This document shows, piece by piece, positions 33,313 to 43,361 of a stretch of DNA of 64,000 nt. The notes beneath the pieces are model-generated. The model had not been told where the DNA came from and made no database searches. It saw only the letters and a program-made list of their open reading frames with translations. The stretch covers positions 1 through 64,000 of the forward strand of contig VCJN01003503.1 in assembly GCA_006384855.1 (NCBI GenBank). Reading direction: 5' to 3'. The DNA is from Tetraselmis striata. Taxonomy: Eukaryota; Chlorophyta; Chlorodendrophyceae; Chlorodendrales; Chlorodendraceae. A program made the position numbers and the translations under genes. The first letter of the stretch is position 1. Each line of letters starts with the position of its first letter.

Positions 33313-34167
33313 ATGCCAGATGGAGAAGAACCCGTCGCGGAGCCGACGCTGGAGTCGTTGCAAGCAGATGTGCGAGCGCTAGCTACATCTGTAGCTCAAT
33401 TGACGGCTCGTGAGCGCGTTGTTGATGGAGAAGGGGCACATGGCTCCGGCTTCGGGCAGCGCGTCGCGGGACAGCCGACAGGCAGCGGGGGAGCCGCAGA
33501 GCGCCCCGACTTGCTAGAGCTAGCCCAGAGCGGCCGTGTCGGAGCAAAATCCGCGAGTGCCGAGGATGACTACCTCGCGGTGCCAGAGCTACTGCACAGA
33601 GCATAGTCTGGTTACGAGGCCGTTCGACTGGTCAGCCGAGCGCCTGGACTCTTCCCCTTGAGCACCGACCTAACGAACGAGTACCTCAAGCAGGATGACC
33701 GGCGTCTGCCGGCCCAAGAGGAGTATCTATGGATGTCGTGTTTCGGCGCCCACATGGCCGCGCTTTTCGTGGCTCTCGACGAGCTGCTGCCCTACGTCCC
33801 TGCCACCAACCAGGACTTCACCCCCTACCTCGCGAGAGCTCGGAACCACGCCGAGGCCATCGACAAGGCGTTTCGGTTTCGTTTGGCCTTCCAACGGAGA
33901 TTCAATGAGGTCAAGCGTGTGCACGGTGACCAAGGTGTTCTGGACGTGCTGCGAGCCCAGCATTTTCAGCATGCTTCGGAGCATCGGGGTTCCGCGATTT
34001 TTGGGGACCTCATGAGGGACTACGAGCGCCGAGTCTTCGAGGCGACCGTTGCCAGCAGCGCAAAGGCGACCGCTACTGCTCGAGTGGCGGCTGCAGCTGC
34101 AGGTCGTGGGCGTGGGCGAGGACGAGGCGGGGGACGTGGGCGTGGACGCAAAGATGAGCACGAGTGA
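33313..34167 (+). pseudogene. Gag-like ORF1 of copy C, one nonsense codon
   Basis: Nearly identical to copy D ORF1 except for a short deletion near residue 25 and a TAG at 33,604 replacing a sense codon (GAG in copy A) before SGYEAVR. Otherwise open to the Arg/Gly-rich C-terminus (GRGRGRGRGGGRGRG). Suggests recent inactivation. Confidence 0.88.
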
Positions 34168-34392
34168 CGGTGTGGGGCGCCTTTCGTCGGAGCTGCTGTA
34201 GCTTTGCGAGGCCACCTTTCGGTGACCGCCGCAAAACGCACCCTTGCAGCTCAACGGCGGGATGAGCGCCCTGTGTCAGGACCTGACCCCCCCCCCCCCC
34301 CCCCCACCTTACAGACTTCCTTTAGACCTTCCTCGGTGTGGTGCTTCTTACAGCTACAGCCGCGTGTGGCTCAACCATCCACACACTTGCAC

Positions 34393-35570
34393 ATGGCGGC
34401 TCAACCAACCGCTTTCTTTACCCCATCTCTGCGTCCGTCGGTTGTTACACTACGTGTTACAACTGGTTCGCAACGACCAAGTTTCGCGCGGGTACGTTAC
34501 GCGCGTGACAGGCGCTACGAGCGCGAAGGGCGCGCGGGGCGGCCATCTTACCTGAACCTAGCCCCGCAAACCCGTACCGATGCTACTGCAAACCCGTCCA
34601 GCAGCTACCGGCCAGCCGCCGGGAACCTAACCGCTGCTGCCATGTACTTTGCGAACGGTAGTCGTACCGGTGGAACTCTGTCAGTACAACGACGCACTTA
34701 CGTGATTGACGAGCCCGAAGCTGTCGCTCCCTGGGCTGCTTCATTGCGATCCCGGCTGCAGGACGCGTTCGGCTCAGACGAGCTGGGCCAACGGACGCTC
34801 GACCTACTCTCCAGCTGCCTCAGCGCTAAGACACTCAAAAGCTACGCCGGCCGGCTATCTCAATTCGCGGAGTTCTGCCACGATTCCGAGAACATCAGCC
34901 CGCTGGAGGCAACTACTGCCACTGTCGTCCGGTACGTCGCCTGGATTGGTGAGCGAGGGCACATTGGAGCTAAGTCACTGCAACCCTACCTGCCCGCGAT
35001 CAACACGTTCTTCGAGCTGCACGACCTCGACCCAATCGCCAAGGACAGCCTACACCTCACTTCGGCAAGGCGTGGGCTGATGCTGCGCCAGCGCCGACTG
35101 GACGCTGCCCCCTTACGTGTCCCTCTGCCTGCGGATGTAGGTTATCGCTTCGTCACAAAACCCAGCTGATTGTGTCTGCTCCCTACCCAGAGTACCACCA
35201 CGACTTCCGAGCCCTCCTGGCCTCGGTTGTCAACTTCATCTTCTTTGCCAGGGGCCTTACTGGCGTGTTCTGTCGAGTGCGAGACGTGCACGTCGACGCC
35301 TACAACATCACCCTGCAAGTGTACCGAGAGAAGGGTCGCGCTGGTCGGCGGGGACCCGACGACCTACGCGTACTTCTCCTGCCTGTGTCAGAGCACCCCC
35401 GAGTGGCGCGTCTCCCGCACCACTTCCTCGACCACGTCCAGTCAGTTCCCCTTGTTACTGTTGGCTTGGCTGTGTCAAACTTCTGGGCTGTCAGATCGGA
35501 CGAGCAGTCAAAACTTGGACTGCGGCTACAATGTCAGACTGGCTGTCCACAGCCGTCCGTCTAGTCAACG

Positions 35571-35606
<36 letters not shown>

Positions 35607-35859
35607 CTGGCACCTCTTGGACCTCGCACAGTCTTCGCAAGGGCGCAGCCTCTGCAGCGAACGCCATCGGGGTGCCATTGTCCCACAATCGCTACCAGGG
35701 CGGTTGGGCCACTAACTCTGACGTCGTTCTCGACTACATCGACCCCAAGGTTCTTCTTCACCTGGCGCATGGTTCTTCTTTGGACACATCGCCCCCCTAC
35801 GCCACTTCCAAGTCCAACAGGACTCCGCAGCGGTGGCCTTCCCAGTGCCTCCTTCATGA
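34393..35859 (+). pseudogene. Tyrosine recombinase of copy C, frameshifted
   Basis: Full-length homologue of copy D. The frame is lost at about 35,160 (after the RFVTK segment) and again near 35,510 (after EQSK). A 32-nt C run at 35,574-35,605 lengthens a short Pro codon run but keeps the local frame, so residues on both sides (LVNAAP, AGTSWTS) stay in one frame. Arg I, the REKG hairpin, HSLRKG and DYIDP are all kept. Confidence 0.9.
35574..35605. repeat. Poly-C tract, 32 nt, inside a recombinase gene
   Basis: Longest homopolymer seen here. Copy D has only a short C-rich stretch at the same place, so the tract grew after the copies separated. Confidence 0.95.
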
Positions 35860-36219
35860 CTTGGCGCTACCTCTTCTCCGTCAATCCACCGCTCTCTCCG
35901 TTCGCTCATGACTGGCAAAACCAGACTCAACTTTGAAATGATCTAAACTAGTTTATGGGGTTTCCTCCCTTGACCTAACCGCTTTTCAGCTACAAGTGCT
36001 GCTCAGTGGTACGGGAAGTAGGCATCTGTTGTTGCGCCCTTTTTGGGTGCAGCACGAGTAGACATAAAAGCAGCCAGAACAGCTGAGCCTGCCATCTTCC
36101 AGTTTTCGCTGCGTTCCACGCAGCGCCCCCCCCTGTCTCCGTTTTCCCTCCACGCTTTCGCTAAACCATCCTGCCAATTTCGGCTCTTGACCGTGTAAAA
36201 CAGCCTGCGCGACGTTTTT

Positions 36220-36277
36220 GGCAAAACCAGACTCAACTTTGAAACATACATATTTCAAAGTTGAGTCTGGTTTTGCC
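36220..36277. repeat. Tail-to-tail junction, perfect inverted repeat around CATACATA
   Basis: Copy C ends AGACTCAACTTTGAAA and copy D begins TTTCAAAGTTGAGTCT on either side of about 8 nt. This is the centre of a ~6.4 kb inverted pair. Confidence 0.95.
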
Positions 36278-36634
36278 AAAAAGGTCGCGCAGGCTGTTTT
36301 ACACGGTCGAGCCGAAATTGGCAGGAAGGTTTAGCGAAAAGCGTGGAGGGAAAACGGAGTCAGGGCGGGCGCTGCGTGGAACGCAGCGAAAACTGGAAGA
36401 TGGCAGGCTCAGCTGTTCAGGCTGCTTTTATGTCTACTCGTGCTGCACCCAACAAGGGCGCAACAACAGTTACTAGTTCCCGTACCACTGCGCAGCACTT
36501 GTAGCTGAAAAGCGGTTAGGTCAAGGATGGAAACCCCATAAACTAGTTTAGATCATTTCAAAGTTGAGTCTGGTTTTGCCAGTCTTGAGCGAACGTAGAG
36601 AGCGGCGGATTGACGGAGAAGGGGTAGCGCCAAG

Positions 36635-38083
36635 TCATGAAGGAGGCACTGGGAAGGCCACCGATGCGGAGTCATGTTGGACTTGGAAGTGGCGGAGGGG
36701 GGCGATGTGTCCAATGAAGAACCACGCGCCAGGAGAAGGAAGAACGTTGGGGTCGATGTAGTCCAGAACGACATCGGAGTTAGTGGCCCAACCGCCTTGG
36801 TAGCGGATGTGGGACAGTGGCGCTCCGATGGCGTTTGCTGCAGAGGCTGCGCCCTTGCGTAGACTGTGTGAAGTCCAGGAAGTGCCAGCAGGAGGGGCAG
36901 CGTTGACTAGGTTGACCGCTGTAGACAACCAGTCTGACATCGTAGCCGCAGTCCAAGGTTTTGACTGCTCAGCCACATTGACAGCCCAGAAGTTGGAGGC
37001 AGCCAAGCCAACAGTAACCAGGGGGACAGACTGGACGTTGTCGATGAAGTAGCGCAAGAGTCGTGCCACTCGAGGGTGCTCGGACACTGGAAGGAGAAGT
37101 ACGCGCAGGTCGTCGGGTCCCCGACGGCCAGCGCGACCCTTCTCGCGGTAGATCTGCAAGGTGATGTTGTAGGTGTCGACATGCACATCTTGCGCTCGAC
37201 AGGAGACGCCAGTAAGGCCCCTGGCAAAGAACAGGAAGTTGACAACCGAGGCCAAGAGGGCTCGGTAGTCGAGGTGGGACTCTGGGTAAGGAGCAGACAC
37301 AATTAGCTCGGCCTTTGAGACGAAGCGGTAAGCTACATCCGCAGGCAGAGGGACACGCAAAGGGGCAGCGTCCAGTCGGCGCTGCCGCAACATTAACCCA
37401 CGCCTTGACGAAGTGAGGTGTAGGCTGTCCTTGGCGATCGGGACGAGGTTGTGCAGCTCGAAGAAGGTGTTGATGGCAGACAGGTAGGGCTGCAGCGACT
37501 TAGCTGCGATGTGCCCTCGCTCCCCGATCCAGGCAACGTACCGAACAACATTAGCAGTAGTCGCCTCCAGCGGGCTGATGTTCTCGGAGTCGTGGCAGAA
37601 CTCAGCGAACTGAGACAGTCTGCCGGCGTAGCTCTTGAGGGTCTGCGCGCTGAGGGAGCTGGAGAGCAGGTCCAGCGTCCGCTGGCCTAGCTCGTCTGAG
37701 CCGAACGCGTCCTGCAGCCGAGATCGCAGTGACGCAGCCCATGGAGCGATAGCTGCGGGCTCGTCGATTACGTAAGTGCGTCGTTTTACTGACAGAGTTT
37801 CACCGGCACGGCTACTGTTCGCAAAGTACTCGGCAGCAGCGGTTAGGTTCCCGGCGGTTGGCCGGTAGTTGCTGGACGGGTTTGCAGTAGCTCCAGTACG
37901 GGTTTGCGGGGCTAGGTTCAGGTAAGAGGGCCGCCCCGCGCGCCCTTCGCGCTCGTAGCGCCTGTCCCGTGCGTAACGTACACGCGCGAAACTTGGTCGT
38001 TGCGAACCGGTTGTAACACGTAGTGTAACAACCGACGAACGCAGAGATGGGGTTGTAAGAAAGGCGGATGGTTGAGCCGCCAT
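36635..38083 (-). CDS. Tyrosine recombinase, intact (copy D)
   Basis: 482 residues. The N-terminal ~110 are Arg/Thr-rich and element-specific. The SAM-like core-binding domain follows (TLKSYAGRLSQFAEFCHD, VVRYVAWIGERGH, NTFFELHNL), then the catalytic domain. Arg I is in FFARGLTGVSCR, the hairpin in QIYREKGRAGRRGP, HxxR in TSHSLRKGAAS, the Trp at the third basic position in YQGGWATNS and the nucleophile Tyr in VLDYIDP. All six catalytic positions are therefore present. It is closer in sequence to the DIRS enzyme at 11.2-12.4 kb than to what I know of Cryptons, because it shares the core-binding helices. It should recombine the short B or A repeat ends. The start is the first ATG shared with copies A and C. 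Confidence 0.93.
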   Translation of the reverse strand: MAAQPSAFLTTPSLRSSVVTLRVTTGSQRPSFARVRYARDRRYEREGRAGRPSYLNLAPQTRTGATANPSSNYRPTAGNLTAAAEYFANSSRAGETLSVKRRTYVIDEPAAIAPWAASLRSRLQDAFGSDELGQRTLDLLSSSLSAQTLKSYAGRLSQFAEFCHDSENISPLEATTANVVRYVAWIGERGHIAAKSLQPYLSAINTFFELHNLVPIAKDSLHLTSSRRGLMLRQRRLDAAPLRVPLPADVAYRFVSKAELIVSAPYPESHLDYRALLASVVNFLFFARGLTGVSCRAQDVHVDTYNITLQIYREKGRAGRRGPDDLRVLLLPVSEHPRVARLLRYFIDNVQSVPLVTVGLAASNFWAVNVAEQSKPWTAATMSDWLSTAVNLVNAAPPAGTSWTSHSLRKGAASAANAIGAPLSHIRYQGGWATNSDVVLDYIDPNVLPSPGAWFFIGHIAPLRHFQVQHDSASVAFPVPPS

Positions 38084-38295
38084 GTGCAGGTGTGCGGATG
38101 GTTGAGCCGCACTCGGTTTTAGCTGTAAGAAGCGCCGCAGCGAGGAAGGTCTAAATGAAGTCTGTAAGGTGGGGGGTCAGGTCCTGACACAGGGCGCTCA
38201 TCCCGCCGTTGAGCTGCAAGGGTGCGTCTTGCGGCGGTCACCGAAAGGTGGCCTCGCAAGGCTCCTGCAGCTCCGACGAGCGGCGCCCCACGCCG

Positions 38296-39171
38296 TCACT
38301 CGTGCTCACCTTCGCGGCCGCGTCCACGTCCGCCGCCACGTCCTCGCCCACGCCCGCGACCTGCAGCTGCAGCCGCTACTCGAGAAGTAGCGGTCGCCTT
38401 TGCGCTGCTGGCAACGGTCGCCTCGAAGACACGACGCTCGTAGTCCCTCATGAGGTCCCCAAAAATCGCAGAACCCAGATGCTCCGAAGCAGGCTGAAAA
38501 TGCTGAGCTCGCAGCACATCCAGAACACCTTGGTCACCGTGCACACGCTTTATCTCATTCAGCCTCCGCAGGAAGGCTAGACGAAAACGAAACGCCTTGT
38601 CGATGGCCTCGGCGTGATTCCGAGCTCTCGCGAGGTAGGGGGTGAAGTCCTGGTTAGTGGCGGGGACGTAAGGTAGCAGCTCGTCGAGCGCCACGAAAAG
38701 GGCGGCCATGTGGGCCCCGAAACACGACATCCACAAGTACTCCTCCTGGGCCGGCAGACGCCGGTCATCCTGCTTGAGGTACTCGTTCGTTAGGTCGGTG
38801 CTCAAAGGGAAAAGTCCAGGCACTCGGCTGACCGGTCGAACGGCCTCGTAACCAGAATCTGCTCTCTGCAGTAGCTCTGGCACCGCGAGGTAATCATCCT
38901 CGGCACTCACGGATTTTGCTCCGACACGGCCGCTCTGGGCTAGCTCTAGCAAGTCGGGGCGCTCTGCGGCTCCCCCGCTGCCTGTCGGCTGTCCCGCGAA
39001 GCGCTGCCCGGAGCCGGAGCCATGTGCCCCTTCTCCATCAACAACACGATCACGAGCCGTCAATTGTGCCACAGCTGTAGCCAACTCTCGCAGTAATGAA
39101 GACTGGGCCCTCATATCTGCGTTCAGCGACTCCAACGTCGGCTCCGCGACGGGTTCTTCTCCATCTGGCAT
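38296..39171 (-). CDS. Gag-like ORF1, intact (copy D)
   Basis: 291 residues from ATG 39,171 (the same ATG is present in copies A and C; an upstream in-frame ATG-equivalent adds 11). The N-terminus is acidic and helical (TLESLNADMRAQSSLLREL, probable short coiled coil). A Gly/Ser linker (GSGSGQRFAGQPTGSGG) follows, then a folded helical core (EEYLWMSCFGAHMAALFVAL, then FRFRLAFLRRLNEIKRVHGD), and the last ~25 residues are Arg/Gly repeats. The RG tail is a plausible RNA-binding module in place of a zinc knuckle. By position and plan it corresponds to DIRS ORF1. Keeping a gag-like protein without an RT suggests packaging of RNA into particles made by another element. Confidence 0.85.
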   Translation of the reverse strand: MPDGEEPVAEPTLESLNADMRAQSSLLRELATAVAQLTARDRVVDGEGAHGSGSGQRFAGQPTGSGGAAERPDLLELAQSGRVGAKSVSAEDDYLAVPELLQRADSGYEAVRPVSRVPGLFPLSTDLTNEYLKQDDRRLPAQEEYLWMSCFGAHMAALFVALDELLPYVPATNQDFTPYLARARNHAEAIDKAFRFRLAFLRRLNEIKRVHGDQGVLDVLRAQHFQPASEHLGSAIFGDLMRDYERRVFEATVASSAKATATSRVAAAAAGRGRGRGRGGGRGRGREGEHE

Positions 39172-39480
39172 GGTAACGCACGGACGTACGGACGAGAATA
39201 TCACACTCGGGTGGCGAGCCGGGTGTGGTCTTGAACAACCTGGGGTGACCTTGCTCGCAACGGGTTACGAGACAGTTTTTACATCGCTGCGTGGAACGCA
39301 GCGAAAACTGGAAGATGGCAGGCTCAGCTGTTCTGGCTGCTTTTATGTCTACTCGTGTTGCACCCAACAAGGGCGCAACAACAGTTACTAGTTCCCGTAC
39401 CACTGCGCAGCACTTGTAGCTGAAAAGCGGTTAGGTCAAGGATGGAAACCCCATAAACTAGTTTAGATCATATCATACAA

Positions 39481-39540
39481 CATTAAAAAAGAATACACAT
39501 GTACCCGGTATACCCGGTACATGTGTATTCTTTTTTAATG
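39481..39540. repeat. Perfect 25-bp-arm hairpin beside copy D
   Basis: Arms 39,481-39,505 (CATTAAAAAAGAATACACAT...) and 39,516-39,540, loop of 10 nt that is itself partly palindromic (GGTATACC). It lies 11 nt outside the end of copy D. It is not a terminator context; a small foldback element or recombination scar is possible. Confidence 0.95.
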
Positions 39541-39908
39541 CGGCCGCTAGCCGCTACAGGTATATATATGGCTGTAGTACGTAGATAAAGATCGCGGTCT
39601 GTTTCTGTATACACTACGCTTCAACATTAATGGTAAGCGAACTGTACTGCAAGGGTACGTACGACAGGTAGTTGAGGATGAGCATATTTTTCGAGTATCA
39701 ACGCCTTACGAAAACCGTCCGAGCTGGGGACGCGGGGTGACCTGCCAGTGTAAAAAATTAATTCGAGGTGCGAAAACTACTGCTCAAATCGCAGAATTAT
39801 GACGGAAATATAACCGATCTATATCGAATTCATACTTCCGGGATTTTTTAGATGCTCTTGCGGCGCGCGCCGTAGAAGTTGGATACGTGTTTGTCCCACC
39901 GTGTAGAG
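39541..39908. other. Spacer between copy D and the piggyBac-like element
   Basis: No gene seen. Confidence 0.5.
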
Positions 39909-41605
39909 CTAGTGCCTCGGGCAAAAATGTTGTATATATACAACATTTGTTGTATATATACAACAAAAAACTATGGGCCCAGTGCTATGGGCAAAACTGG
40001 CATGATGACCACCAGGGCGTCAGGGGAGGTCCCCCAAGCGCCAAATAGTATACTTAAGTTGACCCGGGCCCGCTGGAGTCCGCATATCGGCCAGCACAAG
40101 GCGGCCCCCACCACCCACCCACCTCTCCACCATGAGGAAACCTATCGAGATCAACAGCCGTGTGGCCGCCCGTCGAGGGCCATTTGAACCCGCTGCCCTT
40201 GGCAGAGTACGCCAACAGAGGGCCTTGAAGTTTGGTAACGTCGTCGAGTCGGTCGCCAACAACAAGTTCCGCATCAGGTGGGATGACGGCACAGAGTCAT
40301 GCGAGACCACCAACGTGCTGAAGCTGCAACCCACCGGCGCTGGCGCCCTGCCCCAGGTGTGTCTCCTCTACCACCATGCACTCGTCTAATACCTTGCCTG
40401 GACAGTATGTCGTCGGCTTGTGATAATTTTGTCGACGTGTGTGGGTGGCGCGGCCGTGCGATTGCGTCTGTCCGAGGCACGGAATTTGTTTTTTTTTCAA
40501 ATATTACAAAGACAACTGACTCGCCTACGCCCCGCAGGCCAGAGCACTGTCGACGGTCCCCTTCACGGAGCCGAGACAAGCTATGCCCTGCCCGTCACCT
40601 CCCGTTCGCCCCGGAAGTGTCCATGGTGTCGTGGCGCCTCTCGCGGCGGCGCCGGCTGTCCGTCGTGCCCCAGTGCCAAACCCCAAGTCCCGCCAAAACC
40701 CCGTGCCACAGCTCCTCGTCGCCGATCCTGCTCCGTCACCCGGCGTCTCGATTCCGGTGACAGAGGTGCTTGACCGACCGGATATACCACTCGTTTCAGT
40801 CCAGACCGAGTCTACACCTGACGGTAGCGTCACGGTACGGCTGGCTGTACAGTCGGCGGCCGGGTAGGCTGGCTGCTCCGCTGCATCGGCCGCTACCTCG
40901 TCGCGCGCCACTCCTGGTTACGACGTGTTTAGCCCGCGCGCCGCGATTGGCTACGATGGCGACGACCCGAACGTCGATTGCGACGACCCGAAAGAGCTGT
41001 ACTACGAGACACCAGAGGCGTCCGAGGAGGTAGTGAACGAGAGTGGAGGCGCCGACAGTGACGACGAGCAAGAAGGGCTGGGCGGGCAAGATCTCCCACT
41101 CGACTGCCCTGTTCAGAGCCTTCTGGTCGAGCCTATCACTGGCACCCCCTACACAGTGATACTGTCTACCACTGGCGCTGGGCGCCAGACTGTTTCATGG
41201 ACGGTATGTGGCCCAGACTACGACCCCCCCATCACCACTGAAGACCGTGCTGCTGACCTCATGCGTGCTGCTGGAGGCGAGGCTACTGGATTGCGAGGCG
41301 GGCTTCCCTACAGAGACGGAGCCCTGGACCTACTCGCCCTCTGGCTGAAGCTCTACCCTGGCGATGTGGTTCAGGACCTGGAAAAACTGAACGACTACGC
41401 GCTTCGGACACGTACTACCTTCCGCCCGGTCACTGAGTCTGAGTGGGTGAGATTCTGGGGACTGGTGCTAGCAGCGAGGCAGTTCAACCAAAAGGGCAAG
41501 GCGCTTTGGGCCGACCATACTGAGGCCGACGGTATCCGCGAGGCTCCCAACTTCCAGAAGTACATGCCGCACTGGCGGTTCGAGCGTATCCGTGCCCTGG
41601 TCAAG

Positions 41606-41608
41606 TTC
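41606..41608. repeat. TTC target-site duplication, left copy
   Basis: The same trinucleotide follows the element at 50,024-50,026; the codon is Phe in the restored frame. Confidence 0.8.
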
Positions 41609-41630
41609 CACTGTGAGATTCAGATGTGAC
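41609..41630 (+). repeat. Left terminal inverted repeat of the CACTG element
   Basis: 22 bp, exact complement of 50,002-50,023; a second short match (GGTGACGAA) occurs a few bases further inside both ends. Confidence 0.95.
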
Positions 41631-43361
41631 ATACAGGTGACGAAGCACTACTACTAGCGACTATTATTTATCCGTGAAGGCTGCTGCTGGTGGCGGCACG
41701 TCCATTTAGTTACGTGCGAGTACATCCGGCGTTATTGCCGGCGGGCGATAAATCCTTTTTGTCATCATTCTGGTAGTCGTACCAGCCCGGTGAAGCGTAC
41801 ATGGCACTGACGTACAAGGTACAAGGTTGTCCGTGTGGTACCGGGTAGTACGCGATATATTTATTACGCCGGTACCGGGGATGTAGTACCCGGTACCCGG
41901 TACCCGGGCACGAGCCCTAGTCGTCCTGTGGATAACTACGACTATTAGTACATGGGAGCGCAAATCGCAGCCGTACGTACTTGGTAACACTGGGGAATTT
42001 GTAGTACTAGTACTGCTGATCGGGCCTGCCAGCCGTCCGATCAAAGGTCATCAGATGGGCGGTTTGGCTGCCATGTTTTGCCAAAGAGTGCTCACGTTAC
42101 ATAAATATTCGCGAGGGGGAGGGCGGGGGCAGGCAGCGGTTTGCCGAAGAATGATTGAATTACAATATTCGCGACAGCTGCCATCGGGGGATGTGGCCCG
42201 GGGGGGGGGGTGGGGGGGGGGTGCGGGGGCGGGGGGACCACGCCCGCCCCGCCCCCCCCCGCCCCCCCTCGCCGCCAGCCGCTCCCGCCTGGGGGGGGGG
42301 GGGGGGGGGGGGTAAAGGGGGCGGGGGCTACTGCTTGTTCTTGTTCTTGCGTGCCCGGGGGACCCTCCGCTTCGACGATCTCGCTGCCTCCGCCTCCGCC
42401 TCCGCCTCCGCCTCCGCCTCCGCCTGCGCCTCCGACTCCGCCTCCGACTCCGCGACCGTCAGTTTCTTACCTCGGCGTTTCTTCACTGGCCTCTTCCGCT
42501 TCTTGTCATCCGTCAGTAAGTGTCTACACCACCCCGGGAGGCTGTGCCGTCGACGACGCCGCCATGAGCTTCCTTACCTTGGCGTCGGGACGCCCCCTGT
42601 GCCCAGACACCCACAACAAGCCACAATCGTTTCGCCTTTAAGCGGTTGAGGATGCGGCCTCCTCGGCCACCACGAGTTGCGCCGCTGGCACTGTGGAAGC
42701 CTTGGCGTTGAGGTGGGCCTTACGGCGCTCCCGGACGAACCTGCGCGCGGCACAAGTTAGCCACGAGTGGGTGCGTGCTAATGCGGAGGATGGAGTGTTT
42801 TGTTGCGCGCCCACCTTGTCACGGGTTTCCTCATGTCTTTCTCGTCCTCCTCGATGCCGGCGGCGCGGACACGCGAGACAACAAGGCTCGCCGCCCACTT
42901 TTGCCCGGGGGGGCGAGGTCGGCCATGGCGCTGTGAGCGGTGAAGGGGGGGCGGGGGGCGGCCGAGGTGGAGAAACTAACACCCAGTCGACGACCGCCTT
43001 CCGCAGCAGTCAACGACACATCGGAGGCGAGGAGCAGCGCGCCACTACTATTTATATGCACGTATTGTCAAGAGCTAGTCGGTGCGGCATTGTGTCGGTG
43101 TAATTTCGCAATGTTTATTGTTGAAGTAGCACGGCGTAATGGATACGGCGAGTGAATCCGGGATAATGTGTGCGACGAATGTGCGCGCGCAGCGTTGTGC
43201 GGCGGTGTGCGGCGGTGTGCGGCGGTGTGCGGCGGTGTGCACCGATGTTAATATAGTGTGAATATTATATCGGCCGTAGACGATCAGGTCTGGCAGCACC
43301 GCCCGTGCTTGTAAATAAGCGACAATGGGTCTAGTCTCCCGCTAGTCTGTGCACCGCAAGT
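41631..43361. other. Left part of the CACTG element: low-complexity DNA
   Basis: Contains mixed G/C runs (42,198-42,312, including 22 G at 42,291-42,312), a (CCTCCG)n run at about 42,387-42,440 and a 10-bp GGTGTGCGGC tandem at 43,197-43,240. Open frames here (e.g. 42,155-42,649) are simple-sequence artefacts. Confidence 0.55.

Larger units (their letters stand above)
33014..36244 (+). mobile_element. RT-less YR element, copy C
   Basis: A1 (33,014-about 33,200), gag-like ORF1, recombinase, B1 (35,914-35,938), A2 (35,940-36,125) and B2 (36,126-36,244). The layout is complete; both ORFs carry a few breaks. Its B2 end meets the B2 end of copy D across about 8 nt (CATACATA). Confidence 0.92.
36253..39469 (-). 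mobile_element. RT-less YR element, copy D (both ORFs open)
   Basis: Minus strand: A1 (39,469-39,285), gag-like ORF1, recombinase, B1 (36,580-36,556), A2 (36,554-36,370) and B2 (36,369-36,253). About 3.2 kb, with only ~210 bp between the two ORFs and nothing resembling reverse transcriptase, RNase H or methyltransferase. It is the best reference for the family. Confidence 0.93.

Noticed and set aside
18429..39469. Crypton DNA transposons
   Set aside because: The split direct repeats, gag-like ORF1 and the core-binding domain shared with the DIRS enzyme at 11.2-12.4 kb place these with PAT-like elements.
19000..40867. Stop codons TAA/TAG where related copies have CAA/CAG (copy A ORF1 and YR) and an in-frame TAG in the piggyBac gene: use of TAA/TAG for Gln as in some ulvophytes
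   Set aside because: Other genes here end in TAG (coiled-coil gene, piggyBac) and intact copies use CAA/CAG at the same sites, so simple C-to-T decay is the better explanation.
42155..42649. Ser/Ala-repeat proteins
   Set aside because: Products of (CCTCCG)n and G-run simple sequence.
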